Both the position numbers and the translations under genes were made by a program. 64,000 nucleotides of DNA from BOG-908 sp965198915. Its GTDB lineage: Bacteria > Pseudomonadota > Alphaproteobacteria > Acetobacterales > Acetobacteraceae. The DNA lies in contig CBDAQC010000006.1 of the NCBI GenBank assembly GCA_965198915.1, positions 186,001 through 250,000 on the forward strand. The letters are read 5' to 3'. A model generated the notes under the pieces. That model saw only the letters and a list, made by a program, of their open reading frames with translations, was not told where the DNA came from and made no database searches. Below are positions 21,038 to 29,637 of this stretch, one piece after another; position 1 is the first letter of the stretch; each line of letters opens with the position of its first letter.

Positions 21038-22645
21038 CTATTTCGGAATGATCCCCTGGAAGAAGTACTGCTGCAGCAGCACCAGCCCGCCCAGCAGCAC
21101 GGTCAGCACGATGCTGTGGACGAAGGTGCGGGCGAATACCACGCCTTCCTGGCCTTTCAGGTCCGTCACCGACACGCCGGTGGCGATGTTCTGCGGCGAG
21201 ATCATCTTGCCCATGACGCCGCCGGACGAGTTGGTGGCGGCGATCAGCACAGGGTTGAGGCCGAGCTGGTTGGCGGCGACCACTTGCAAATTGCCGAACA
21301 GCGCGTTGCCCGAGGTGTCGCTGCCCGACAGGAAGACGGCGACCCAGCCGAGGAAGGGTGAGACGAGCGGGAAGAACAGGCCGGCCTTGGAGACGCCCAG
21401 GCCCAGCGTGTAGGTCATGCCCGAGTAGTTCATCAGGTAGGCCAGTCCGATGATCAGCATCACCGTGAGTATGGCGATGCGCGCCTGGCGCCAGGTGGCG
21501 ATGGCGGCGCGCAGGAAGCCCGCGGGGCCCACGCCCACCAGTGCCGCGGTGATGATGGCGGCGAGCAGGATGGCGGTGCCGGAGGCCAGCGGCTCGAAGC
21601 GGTAGATCGCGGCGTAGGGTTTGTCGTGGTACAGCGTGATGGAGACGAGCTTGTCCAGGCCGGGCCAGGCGATGGCCTGGGCGCCGTTCGTGGGCACCTT
21701 GAAGTGTGTCCAGACGATGACGACGGCGCTGACCACGATCCAGGGCATCCAGCCCTGCCAGGCGGGCACGGCGCGGGCGGCGCGGGTGGCGGCGGCCGGG
21801 CGGGTGCCGACGGCGAAGGCCGGGTCGTGCGCCGGCTGCCAGATCTGCAGGAAGCCGATGGTGACGATGAGCGCGGTGAGCGAGGACAGCACGTCCGTCA
21901 GCGCGTAATCCAGCAGGTTGGAGCTGACGAACTGGGCGCCGGCGAAGCTGGCGCCGGCGACCGCCAGCACCGGCCACAGCGCGCGCAGGGAGCGCAGGCC
22001 GCCGTAGAGGGTCATGACGTAGAACGGCAGGATAAAGGCGATGAACGGCAGTTGGCGGCCGACCATGGCGCCCAGGGTGACGGGCGAGATGCCGGTGACC
22101 TGGCCCAGCACGGTGATCGGCACGCCGAGCGCGCCGAAGGCCACCGGGGCGGTGTTGAAGATCAGCGTGAAGGTGAGCGCTTCCAATGCCGGGAAGCCCA
22201 CCAGGATGAGCAGCGCGCTGGTGATGGCGACCGGCGTGCCGAAGCCAGAGATGCCTTCCAGCAGGCAGCCGAAGCAGAAGCCGATGACGACGAGGACGAC
22301 GCGGCGGTCATTGGGCAGGTGGTCGAGAATCCAGTCCCGGAACGCATCGAAGCGGCCGCTGGCGACGGCGATGTTGTAGAGCACGAGGGCGTTGAAGACG
22401 ATCCACATGACGGGCCACAGCGCGAAGACGGCGCCGGCGGCGGTGCTGTCCAGTGCGAGGCGGACCGGGAACTGCCAGGCGGTTACCGCAATGACGAAGG
22501 CGGCCACGAGGCCTGCCAGCGAGGCTTGCCAGGCGGGGCGGCGGGCGACGCCCAGCAGGATGAGGACGACGACGATCGGCACGGCGGCGAGGGCGAAAGA
22601 CAGAGCAAGGCTGCCGGCAACGGGCGTCAGGAGCTGGTGGAACAT
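21038..22645 (-). CDS. lldP: L-lactate permease (LctP family)
   Basis: A 535-residue polytopic membrane protein with about 13 hydrophobic segments. GFCFGCLLEGISGFGTPVAITSALL, FNTAPVAFGALGVPITVLG and ATNSSGGVMGKMISPQNIATG are hallmark LctP segments. It takes up L- or D-lactate or glycolate with protons across the inner membrane. Glycolate uptake would link to glyoxylate and the serine-cycle genes (speculative). The ATG at 22645 begins MFHQLLTPVAGSLALSFALA. It ends 8 bases before a palindromic arm. No adjacent lactate dehydrogenase or regulator is seen. Confidence 0.93.
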   Translation of the reverse strand: MFHQLLTPVAGSLALSFALAAVPIVVVLILLGVARRPAWQASLAGLVAAFVIAVTAWQFPVRLALDSTAAGAVFALWPVMWIVFNALVLYNIAVASGRFDAFRDWILDHLPNDRRVVLVVIGFCFGCLLEGISGFGTPVAITSALLILVGFPALEALTFTLIFNTAPVAFGALGVPITVLGQVTGISPVTLGAMVGRQLPFIAFILPFYVMTLYGGLRSLRALWPVLAVAGASFAGAQFVSSNLLDYALTDVLSSLTALIVTIGFLQIWQPAHDPAFAVGTRPAAATRAARAVPAWQGWMPWIVVSAVVIVWTHFKVPTNGAQAIAWPGLDKLVSITLYHDKPYAAIYRFEPLASGTAILLAAIITAALVGVGPAGFLRAAIATWRQARIAILTVMLIIGLAYLMNYSGMTYTLGLGVSKAGLFFPLVSPFLGWVAVFLSGSDTSGNALFGNLQVVAANQLGLNPVLIAATNSSGGVMGKMISPQNIATGVSVTDLKGQEGVVFARTFVHSIVLTVLLGGLVLLQQYFFQGIIPK

Positions 22646-22689
22646 CGTCTCTTCCCGGTTTTTCCGCAGTTAACGCATTGCGCGCGCAA

Positions 22690-22745
22690 GCAAGACAAGG
22701 AGAAAGCGGCGCTTTTTCGTAGGAAAGGCGGAAAAAGTTTCGGAT
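22690..22745. repeat. Degenerate GC-armed relative of family 1 (possible)
   Basis: GCGCTTTTTC and GGAAAAAGT form the core of an imperfect hairpin about 45 bases before the lactate permease start. It lies in the place and polarity expected of a family-1 arm, but its stem ends are GC-rich. The relationship is tentative. Confidence 0.3.
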
Positions 22746-22889
22746 TCCGCCGGCGGCCGGCTGTCCGCGCGGGTAACCCGGCGCGGGCCACGCGCGAAAA
22801 GGTTGGGCCCGGGGCAGTGCGGGCCGTTATGCTGCCCCAATGAGGACGCCGGCCGTGATGCAGCCACAATCCCCCCGTATGGTGAGACG

Positions 22890-23630
22890 ATGAAGCGAAG
22901 CGGCTGTGCGATCGCGGTGATGGCCAAGGCGCCGCGGCCGGGTTTCTGCAAGACCAGGCTGACGCCGCCGCTCTCGCCGGAGCAGGCGTGCGAGCTGAGC
23001 CGGGCGTTCCTGCACGACATCACCGGCAATCTGTTTGCCGCCGCGCGGCATGCGCCGATCACGCCGGTGGTTGCGTATGCGCCGGACGGCGACGCGGCGC
23101 TGTTCGACGGCATTCTGGCGCCTGGCACGCGGCTGCTTCTGGCGGACGGGGCCGGCGACATGCCGCCGGGCGTGAGCGGGTTCGGGCGCTGCCTGCTGCA
23201 TGCGGTGCGATCGCTGCTGGCGGAAGGTTTCGCCAGCGTGTGCGTGCTGAACGCGGACAGCCCGACCTTGCCCACCGATTATCTCGTGCAAGCCGCGACC
23301 GTGCTGGGGGCGCCGGGTGCCGGCGTGGTGATGGGGCCGGCCGAGGATGGCGGGTATTACCTGCTCGGCATGCGCGCCGCCGATGCGCGGCTGTTCACGG
23401 GCGTATCCTGGAGCACGGACCAGGTGGCCGGGCAGACGCGTGCCTGCGCACGATCGGCCGGGCTGGACCTGGCGGAATTGCCCGGCTGGTACGACGTGGA
23501 CGATGCCGTGGCGCTGCGCCGCCTGCTTGCCGAGACGGCGGCGCCCGGCAGCCTCGCCTACCCCGCGCCGGCGACCAGCGCCTGCGTGGGCAGGCTGGGC
23601 CTCGCCGAACAGCTTCGCCACGCCGCCTGA
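22890..23630 (+). CDS. DUF2064 / TIGR04282-type glycosyltransferase
   Basis: A 246-residue protein with an N-terminal nucleotidyl/glycosyltransferase-A core: AIAVMAKAPRPGFCKTRLTPPLSPEQA, SVCVLNADSPTLPTDYL and GAGVVMGPAEDGGYYLLG. These are the signature blocks of DUF2064 proteins, cytosolic GT-A-like enzymes found beside family-2 glycosyltransferases. The ATG at 22890 is the first that precedes the conserved start. It heads a plus-strand group with a radical SAM enzyme, a polyprenol-linked-type glycosyltransferase and a GT2 enzyme, so it probably supports the same glycolipid or glycan. Donor and acceptor are unknown. Confidence 0.78.
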   Translation: MKRSGCAIAVMAKAPRPGFCKTRLTPPLSPEQACELSRAFLHDITGNLFAAARHAPITPVVAYAPDGDAALFDGILAPGTRLLLADGAGDMPPGVSGFGRCLLHAVRSLLAEGFASVCVLNADSPTLPTDYLVQAATVLGAPGAGVVMGPAEDGGYYLLGMRAADARLFTGVSWSTDQVAGQTRACARSAGLDLAELPGWYDVDDAVALRRLLAETAAPGSLAYPAPATSACVGRLGLAEQLRHAA

Positions 23631-23653
23631 CGCCCCATTCGGAGACGAGCCGC

Positions 23654-24727
23654 ATGTCCGAGACGATCATTGAGACCAGGGCCGACATGGGGTTGCCCGA
23701 CCCGCGCCGGTATTTCGAGCAGGTGGCGCCGGAGCGCGACCGGGCGGCGGCGGCTCCGCCGCTATGCGTGTATCTGGAGGTGACGAACCGCTGCAACCTG
23801 CTGTGCGAGACGTGTCCGCGCACGTTCGAGGCGCTGGAGCCGCCGGCGGACATGAGCTGGGAGCTGTTCACCAGCATCGTGGACCAGTTGCCGGGGCTGA
23901 AGCGGGCGGTGCTGCACGGCGTGGGCGAGCCGATGCTGGTGCGCGCGCTGCCGGAGATGATCCGGTATTTGAAGGCGCGCGGCGTGCACGTGCTGTTCAA
24001 CACCAATGGCACGCTGTTGCGTGAAAAGCGGTTTCGCGAACTGATCGATGCGGGGCTGGACGAGTTGCGGGTTTCGTTGGATGCGGCGGATGCCACGACG
24101 TATGCCGAGGTGCGCGGCAAGCCGTTTTTCGACCGCATCGTGCGCGACGTGCGGCTGATGACGGAGTATCAGGCGCGGACGGGGGCGGCCAACCCGCGCG
24201 TGTCCATCTGGCTGACGGGGATGAAGGAGACGGTGCGGCAGTTGCCGGAGTTCGTGCGCCTGGCGGCGGGGATGGGGGTGGCCGAGGTGCATCTGCAGCG
24301 GCTGGTGTTCGACGAGGCGGGGTTCGGCATGGCGCGGGCCGACAACAGCCTGTTCGAGCAGACGCAGGGCGAGGAGATTGCCGCGATCGAGGCGGCGGTG
24401 GCGCTGGGGCGCGAGATGGGGGTGATGCTGGATGCCTCGGGGGCGACCGAGCCTGGGCTGAGCCTGCAGCGTCAGGGTGACCAGCCGTGGGCCACGTGCC
24501 GCAGGCCGTGGAGCCTGATGTATTTCACCGCGCATGGGCGCGCGCTGCCGTGCTGCATCGCGCCGTTTTCCGCGCGCGGGTATGAGACGTACACGTTGGG
24601 GGATGCGAAGACGCAGAGCCTGGCGGAGATGTGGAATGGCGGGTTGTACCAGGATTTCCGCGCGCGGCTGTTGAGTGAGACGCCGCCGGCGCCCTGTGCG
24701 AATTGCGGGTTGCGGTGGAGTTTGTGA
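23654..24727 (+). CDS. Radical SAM protein with C-terminal cysteine cluster
   Basis: A 357-residue protein. The [4Fe-4S] motif is CNLLCETC (Cys47, Cys51, Cys54) in the usual YLEVTNRCNLLCETCPR context, followed by the GVGEPML and NTNGTLL radical-SAM strands. C-terminal cysteines in WATCRRPW, LPCCIAP and CANCGLRW suggest a SPASM-like auxiliary cluster. It starts 23 bases after the DUF2064 gene, so the two are probably an operon. The family resembles radical SAM enzymes that accompany unusual glycan or peptide maturation; the substrate is not predictable. A palindromic arm follows the stop. Confidence 0.85.
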   Translation: MSETIIETRADMGLPDPRRYFEQVAPERDRAAAAPPLCVYLEVTNRCNLLCETCPRTFEALEPPADMSWELFTSIVDQLPGLKRAVLHGVGEPMLVRALPEMIRYLKARGVHVLFNTNGTLLREKRFRELIDAGLDELRVSLDAADATTYAEVRGKPFFDRIVRDVRLMTEYQARTGAANPRVSIWLTGMKETVRQLPEFVRLAAGMGVAEVHLQRLVFDEAGFGMARADNSLFEQTQGEEIAAIEAAVALGREMGVMLDASGATEPGLSLQRQGDQPWATCRRPWSLMYFTAHGRALPCCIAPFSARGYETYTLGDAKTQSLAEMWNGGLYQDFRARLLSETPPAPCANCGLRWSL

Positions 24728-24734
24728 GGTAAGC

Positions 24735-24878
24735 AAGGCCTTCTTTTTTGAAAAAAGAAGCAAAAAACTTTTGATATTTCGCTATTGCAACAGCGCTTTT
24801 TCGTCCTGCCGGCACGCGCGTTGATGCAGGCGGAGGAGCAAAAGTTTTTTGGTTCTTTTTTTCAAAAAAGAACTGCTT
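24735..24878. repeat. Family-1 palindromic unit (two arms)
   Basis: The left arm (24735-24773, class A, reverse) abuts the radical SAM stop. The right arm (24839-24878, GGTTC/GAAC variant, forward) runs into the next gene. The centre has CACGCGCG and GATGCAGGCGGAGGAGC, the GC-rich flank seen in other units. The right arm appears to be translated as part of the glycosyltransferase N-terminus. Confidence 0.9.
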
Positions 24879-26194
24879 GCTTGCTTGCCTTCGGCCTGCT
24901 GATCGCCGCTCTCCTCCTGATCGCCCCCTTGTTCCACCAGCCAGGCTCGATCTGGGCCGGTACGCTGCTGCGCAAGGACGCCGTGGTGGGCCTGATCGGC
25001 GCCGCGTGCGTGGCCTATCTGGCGGCCGTGCTGTTCGTGGTGCGGGTGGTGGTGCCGGCGGGGGCGGTGTGGGTTGTGCTGGGGGTGGCGGTGGTGGCCA
25101 GGCTGGGGCTGGTGGCCGCACCGCCTTTCATGTCCAGCGATTTGTATCGTTACGTGTGGGATGGGCGGGTGCAGGCGGCGGGGATCAACCCGTATCTGTA
25201 TGTGCCGGTCGATCCGGCGCTGGCGCGGCTGCGGGACGGCGCGATCTTTCCCAACATCAACCGGCTGGACTACGCGCACACGATATATCCGCCGGCGGCC
25301 GAGCTGGTGTTCCTGGCGGCGGGCGAGGTGCGCTACAGCCTGGCGGCCACCAAGCTGGCGCTGCTGGCGGTGGAGCTGGCGGGCCTGCTGGCGCTGTGGC
25401 GGGTGCTGGTGCTGGCCGGACTGCCCCCTGCCCGGCTGCTGATCTATGCGTGGAATCCGCTGGCGATCTGGAGTTTTGCCGCGGATGGGCATGTGGATGG
25501 GGCGATGGTGGGGCTGCTGGGGCTGGCGCTGCTGGCGCGCGCCACCGGGCGGCAAGGCTGGGCGGGGGCGCTGTTGGGCGGCGCCATACTGACGAAGTTC
25601 CTGCCGGTGGTTGTGGCGCCGGCGTTGTGGCGGCGCTGGGGCTGGCGGCTGCCGGCGGCGTGCGCCGGTGCGATTGCGGCGCTGTACGCCTGCTACCTGG
25701 GGGCCGGGTGGCAGGTGCTGGGATTTCTGCCGGCCTACACGCACGAGGAGGGTTTGGCGCAGGGCAGCGGGTTCTGGCTGCTGGCGGTGCTGGGGCGGCT
25801 GGCGGCCCTGCCCCGCGCGGCGGGGCCGGTGTATGTGGCGGGCTGCGCGGCGGGGTTGGCTGCGGCCGCGCTGTGGATGGGGTTTGGACAGCGCGTGACG
25901 GCGGGGCCTGCCGAATTGCGCCGTGTGTGCGGCAATGCCGGCGTGCTGGCGGCGGGCACCCTGGTGGCGCTGTCCCCGCATTATCCGTGGTACTATCCCT
26001 GGGTCAGCCTGTTCGCCTGCCTGTGCCCGTGGCGCAGCGTGGTGTTCCTGTCCTGCGGGGCGGTGATCCTGTATTGCGACCCGTTCCACGACACCATCCT
26101 GTTCCCCAGCCTGGTGTTCGTGCCGACGCTGCTGCTGGCGGTGGTGGACTGGCGGCTGGGGCGCCCGCTTGCAGGAGACGCCGATGCCGCTTGA
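24824..26194 (+). CDS. Polytopic GT-C-type mannosyl/glycosyltransferase (GT87-like)
   Basis: Up to 456 residues with about ten membrane segments. The periplasmic FMSSDLYRYVWDGRVQAAGINPYLY carries the acidic motif of polyprenol-phosphate-dependent GT-C enzymes, followed by YPPAAELVFLAAG and the late SPHYPWYYPWVS. It probably adds a hexose from a polyprenol donor outside the inner membrane. The start is unclear: ATG 24824 lies in the repeat flank, so residues about 6-19 (QKFFGSFFQKRTAC) would be read from a palindromic arm. A TTG at 24881 directly after the arm would give 437 residues. It overlaps the GT2 gene by 11 bases. Confidence 0.75.
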   Translation: MQAEEQKFFGSFFQKRTACLLAFGLLIAALLLIAPLFHQPGSIWAGTLLRKDAVVGLIGAACVAYLAAVLFVVRVVVPAGAVWVVLGVAVVARLGLVAAPPFMSSDLYRYVWDGRVQAAGINPYLYVPVDPALARLRDGAIFPNINRLDYAHTIYPPAAELVFLAAGEVRYSLAATKLALLAVELAGLLALWRVLVLAGLPPARLLIYAWNPLAIWSFAADGHVDGAMVGLLGLALLARATGRQGWAGALLGGAILTKFLPVVVAPALWRRWGWRLPAACAGAIAALYACYLGAGWQVLGFLPAYTHEEGLAQGSGFWLLAVLGRLAALPRAAGPVYVAGCAAGLAAAALWMGFGQRVTAGPAELRRVCGNAGVLAAGTLVALSPHYPWYYPWVSLFACLCPWRSVVFLSCGAVILYCDPFHDTILFPSLVFVPTLLLAVVDWRLGRPLAGDADAA

Positions 26195-26885
26195 TGTGGG
26201 CCCCCTGGTGGCCGCCGTGATACCGGTGCTGAACGAGGAAGGGGCGATCGGGCCCACGCTGGCGCGGCTGCCGGCGCGCGTGGGCCTGCGCATAGTGGTG
26301 GATGGCGGCAGCCGCGACGGGACGGTGGCCGAGGCGCGGGCGCAGGGGGCGGACGTGCTGGTGGAGGCGCGGCGGGGCTACGGGCGGGCCTGCCTGTCCG
26401 GCGCGGAGCGGGCCCAGGCGCTGGGTGCGGAGATCGTGCTGTTCCTGGACGGCGACGGGGCGGATGCGGTGGAGCAGGCGGACGCGCTGCTGGCGCCGCT
26501 GCTGGAGGGACGTGCCGGGTTCACCATCGCCACGCGGGCCGGCGGGGTAAGGGAGGCGGGCAGCATGGGGGCGCACCAGCTGGCGGCGGGGTACCTGATC
26601 GGCGGGGCGCTGGGGCTGCTGTGCGGGCAGCGTTATACGGACATGTGCGCGTTTCGCGCGCTGCGCACGGCGGACCTGCTGGCGCTGGGCATGACCGAGA
26701 TGACGTATGGCTGGAATCTGGAAATGCAGATGAAGGCGCCGCGGGCCGGGCTGCGGGTGGTGGAGGTATCGCTGCCGTATTTCCGGCGGGTGGCGGGCGA
26801 GTCCAAGGTGGCGGGGAGCTGGCGTGGGTCCGTGCGGGCGGGGTCTCGGATCCTTGCTACTTTGGCTCGGCACGCGCGGGGGTAG
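26184..26885 (+). CDS. Family 2 glycosyltransferase
   Basis: A 233-residue GT-A protein. It has VAAVIPVLNEEGAIGPTL (nucleotide strand), RIVVDGGSRDGTVAEARAQGA, FLDGDGADAVEQADAL (DxD-type metal motif) and TYGWNLEMQMKAPRAGLRVVEV. This resembles polyprenyl-phosphate glycosyltransferases and the GT2 partner of DUF2064. It may charge the lipid donor used by the overlapping GT-C enzyme. The ATG at 26184 has GCAGGAGA in front. The gene ends just before a palindromic arm. Confidence 0.85.
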   Translation: MPLDVGPLVAAVIPVLNEEGAIGPTLARLPARVGLRIVVDGGSRDGTVAEARAQGADVLVEARRGYGRACLSGAERAQALGAEIVLFLDGDGADAVEQADALLAPLLEGRAGFTIATRAGGVREAGSMGAHQLAAGYLIGGALGLLCGQRYTDMCAFRALRTADLLALGMTEMTYGWNLEMQMKAPRAGLRVVEVSLPYFRRVAGESKVAGSWRGSVRAGSRILATLARHARG

Positions 26886-26891
26886 GAAGGG

Positions 26892-26929
26892 AGGCCTTCT
26901 TTTTCGAGGAAAAGAAGCAAAAAGCCTTG
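26892..26929 (-). repeat. Family-1 A/T palindromic arm
   Basis: Class B arm (CTTTTTCGAG core) with one mismatch in the stem and a degraded outer part (AAAAAGCCTTGG). It starts 6 bases after the GT2 stop codon with its GGCCTT end towards the gene. Confidence 0.85.
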
Positions 26930-26975
26930 GGGATCATGTAGTTTGCAACCGCGAAGCGTGGATAGGGCTTCGCAG

Positions 26976-27221
26976 CTAAGCTTGTTCCGCTCCGGTTTTT
27001 GGCCGCGAGATTTTCAACGCAAGCCAAAACACTGACCACAGGAACACAAGCGCCAACCCTGGAAGCGCTACCACGAACGCGCCCAACCATGCTGGTGTAG
27101 CGGTCTCGCTGGTGGAGATGCCAGCGCTCACGGAAAAAAGCCAGAACGGATAGCCAATTGCTACGCAGGCTGTCAGCAGCGTCAGGGCGATGGTCCCTGT
27201 CGTGCGCAATGCGGCCCTCAA
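26976..27221 (-). CDS. Small two-helix membrane protein
   Basis: An 81-residue hypothetical protein with two strong membrane segments (ALTLLTACVAIGYPFWLFSV and WLGAFVVALPGLALVFLWSV) and a basic cytosolic tail (KISRPKTGAEQA). Loop composition fits an N-in, C-in hairpin. I recognise no family. Base composition is somewhat less GC-rich than its neighbours. The topology makes coding plausible but not certain. Confidence 0.45.
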   Translation of the reverse strand: MRAALRTTGTIALTLLTACVAIGYPFWLFSVSAGISTSETATPAWLGAFVVALPGLALVFLWSVFWLALKISRPKTGAEQA

Positions 27222-27439
27222 CTGCCCTCCCCCGAGATCTTGGGATCAGCCCTTACCCTTATCCTTCTGCCGCGCGATCACCGCCAGCTTCGCCACCCTG
27301 ATCTCCTCCGGGCCAGGCCGTGTTCGTCAATTGAATAATCGCCAAAGCTTTTGTCCGTCCGCCTACGCAAGCGTGCGTGCCACCTCTGCCATAGCGATTC
27401 TGGCGTAACTTGGGCGCGCCCTTGAGGCAGGCGGGGAAG

Positions 27440-27479
27440 CAAAAGTTTTTTGCTTCTTTTTTTCAAAAAAGAAGGCCTT
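27440..27479 (+). repeat. Family-1 A/T palindromic arm
   Basis: A perfect class A arm preceded by the GGCAGGCGGGGAAGC flank. Its 3' stem carries AAGAAGG, the only Shine-Dalgarno-like sequence before the ATG at 27489, with spacing of 13 bases from GAAGG to the ATG. Confidence 0.93.
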
Positions 27480-27488
27480 TTCTTGCCC

Positions 27489-28790
27489 ATGACAACCACC
27501 CTGCTGATCCTGGTAATCATCCTGCTCGCCTTGCTGAACGGCGTGTTCGCCATGGGCGAGATGGCGCTCGTCTCCGCCCGCCGCGCCAGGCTGACCGTGC
27601 TGGAGGGCAAGCGCGTGCACGGCGCCCGGGTGGCGCGCGAGCTGGCCGAGGACCCGCAGCGTTTCCTGCCCACGGTGCAGGTGGGCGTGACGCTGGTGGG
27701 CATACTGTCCGGCACGTTCGGCGGCGCCCGCATCGCCAACACGCTGGCGCCGGGCATCGCGCGCATCCCCTACCTGGCCAATGCGGCGACCGGGGTGGCG
27801 CTGGCGCTGACCGTGCTGGGCATCACCTATCTGACGCTGGTGCTGGGCGAGCTGGTGCCGAAGCGGCTGGCGCTGCGCTCGCCGGAGCGGATTGCCGCAC
27901 GGCTGGCGCCGTCCGTGGCGCTGCTGGCGCGGGTGAGCGCGCCGCTGGTGTGGCTGCTGGGACGATCGTCCGACCTGGTGCTGCGGCTGATCGGCCATAG
28001 CGAGCAGAACCGCGAGGACGTGACGGAGGACGAGTTGCGCGCGCTGCTGGCGGAGGGCACGCAGGCGGGCGTGCTGGAGACCGGCGAGCGCGACATGATC
28101 GAGCGCGTGCTGCGGCTGGCCGACAAGCCGGTGCGCGCGATCATGACGCCGCGCACCGAGCTGGTGTGGATCGACCGCTCCGACCCCAGGCGCGAGATCG
28201 TAGACGCGCTGCGCGCGGCGCCGCACAGCCGCTTCGTGGTGTGCGACGGGCGCGTGGACAACGTGGTGGGGGTGGTGCAGGCGAAGGACATCCTGGACCG
28301 CATACTGGACGGCAAGGACCTCTCGATTGCCGCGGCGTTGCGGCAGCCGATGGTGGTGCCGGACACGATCAGCGCGCTGGACGCGCTGGAGCGGCTGAAG
28401 AGCGACGCGCTGGGCCTGGCGCTGGTGATGGACGAGTACGGCAGTTTCGAGGGCGTGGTGACCGCGGCCGACGTGCTGGAGGCGATCATCGGCGACCTGG
28501 CCGAGCCCGGCCTGGGCACGCCGAGCCAGGCCGCCGACCAGGTGGGCGGCGAGATCGTGATGGACGGCATGACGCCGGTGGACGAGCTGAAGGCGCGGCT
28601 GCTGCTGCCGGACCTGCCGGCGGAGGGCAGCTACCACACGCTGGCGGGGCTGGTGCTGGCGCTGCTGCGCCGCGTGCCGCAGGGCGGCGACCGCATCGTG
28701 TTCGGCGGCTGGCTGTTCGAGGTGCTGGAGATGGACGGCCGGCGGGTGGTGAAGGTGCGTGCCTCCCGCGAGAAGCTAGCCGACGCGTAG
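27489..28790 (+). CDS. CNNM/CorC-type transporter with CBS domains (HlyC/CorC family)
   Basis: 433 residues. An N-terminal DUF21 membrane domain (LLILVIILLALLNGVFAMGEMALVSARRARL, then GALALTVLGIT-type helices with LVLGELVPKRLALRSPE) is followed by a CBS pair (RAIMTPRTELVWIDR, VVGVVQAKDILDRIL, LALVMDEYGSFEGVVTAADVLEAIIGDL) and a C-terminal CorC/HlyC domain ending DRIVFGGWLFEVLEMDGRRV. Family role: magnesium or other divalent cation transport, often miscalled haemolysin. The ATG at 27489 is 10 bases after a palindromic arm whose AAGAAGG may be its ribosome site. It is transcribed alone. Confidence 0.9.
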   Translation: MTTTLLILVIILLALLNGVFAMGEMALVSARRARLTVLEGKRVHGARVARELAEDPQRFLPTVQVGVTLVGILSGTFGGARIANTLAPGIARIPYLANAATGVALALTVLGITYLTLVLGELVPKRLALRSPERIAARLAPSVALLARVSAPLVWLLGRSSDLVLRLIGHSEQNREDVTEDELRALLAEGTQAGVLETGERDMIERVLRLADKPVRAIMTPRTELVWIDRSDPRREIVDALRAAPHSRFVVCDGRVDNVVGVVQAKDILDRILDGKDLSIAAALRQPMVVPDTISALDALERLKSDALGLALVMDEYGSFEGVVTAADVLEAIIGDLAEPGLGTPSQAADQVGGEIVMDGMTPVDELKARLLLPDLPAEGSYHTLAGLVLALLRRVPQGGDRIVFGGWLFEVLEMDGRRVVKVRASREKLADA

Positions 28791-29105
28791 GCTGGCCGCG
28801 TTTTTTGCGAGTTTTGCTCATTTGCCACAGCCTGGCGGGGCTGCACACGCCCAGGTCGTAAACCTGCGGATAAACCGGCCCGTTTGCATCATTTTTCAGA
28901 AACGGCCGTATGCGCTCTAAATTTGTTTCTGGGCGCGTTTGCGAAACATTACTTGGTTCGTGCAAATAACGGGTGATCTGCCCAGGCATTGTGCAACTCG
29001 TGTCTGCATGACGGAAACAGCCGCGAAAGCGTGCAATATTTCGTTGGACAACAGAGCGCCCCACTCTGCACGACTACGGCTTCACTGCTCGGGGGAGCCG
29101 GACAT
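28791..29105. other. Intergenic region before the RidA-TonB receptor genes
   Basis: About 315 bases without a supported gene. No family-1 arm is present. It is less GC-rich around 28915-28970 and presumably holds the promoter for the secreted RidA and receptor genes. GGGGGAGCC lies just before the RidA start. Confidence 0.45.
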
Positions 29106-29591
29106 ATGGCGCTTGTGATTCGAGGGTTGTTCGCCGCTGCGTTCATCCTGCACGCGACTGGCGCGCAGGCGCAGGCGGTCGAGAGAACGCCTTTGCTGAA
29201 CAGCGACTTTCCGATTTCCGCGGCGGTGACCGTGAAGGCGGGAACCGACACGGTGTTCCTGAGCGGGGCGATGGGACTGCCGCCGAAGGGCAGCACCGCT
29301 TCACCCGGCGACACCGCCGCGCAGACGACGGGCGCGCTGACCGCGCTGCAGGCGACGCTGGCGCGGCTGGGCATGACGATGGGCGACGTGGTGAAGATGA
29401 ACGTGTTTCTGGTGGGTGACCCTGCCAAGGGCGGCAAGATGGATTTTGCCGGGCTGATGGCGGGGTACACGAAGTTCTTCGGCACGCCTGCCCAGCCGAA
29501 CAAGCCGGCGCGCAGCGCCGTGCAGGTGGCCGGCCTGGCGGCACCCGGCGCGCTCGTCGAAATCGAAGTGATCGCTGCGAAATCGCACTGA
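29106..29591 (+). CDS. Secreted RidA/YjgF-family protein
   Basis: 161 residues. The start MALVIRGLFAAAFILHATGAQAQA is a Sec signal peptide. The mature part is a RidA fold: VFLSGAMGLPPKG, AQTTGALTALQATLARLGMTMGDVVKMNVFLVG, and the closing PARSAVQVAGLAAPGALVEIEVIA, with the arginine that binds the carboxylate of imine substrates. Family knowledge: RidA hydrolyses reactive enamines and imines to ketones and ammonia. A periplasmic copy is unusual and makes sense beside a periplasmic amine oxidase (33868-35442). It precedes the TonB receptor by 46 bases. Confidence 0.85.
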   Translation: MALVIRGLFAAAFILHATGAQAQAVERTPLLNSDFPISAAVTVKAGTDTVFLSGAMGLPPKGSTASPGDTAAQTTGALTALQATLARLGMTMGDVVKMNVFLVGDPAKGGKMDFAGLMAGYTKFFGTPAQPNKPARSAVQVAGLAAPGALVEIEVIAAKSH

Positions 29592-29637
29592 GTGCGCGCT
29601 GCTGCTGACGATACAGTCTGACAATGAGGTTCAAAGA

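Noticed and set aside
27252..27320. A minus-strand piece reading EEIRVAKLAVIARQKDKGKG before a stop
   Set aside because: It looks like a protein C-terminus, but a stop lies only about 22 codons upstream and I cannot name a family, so a gene fragment is possible but not supported enough to annotate.
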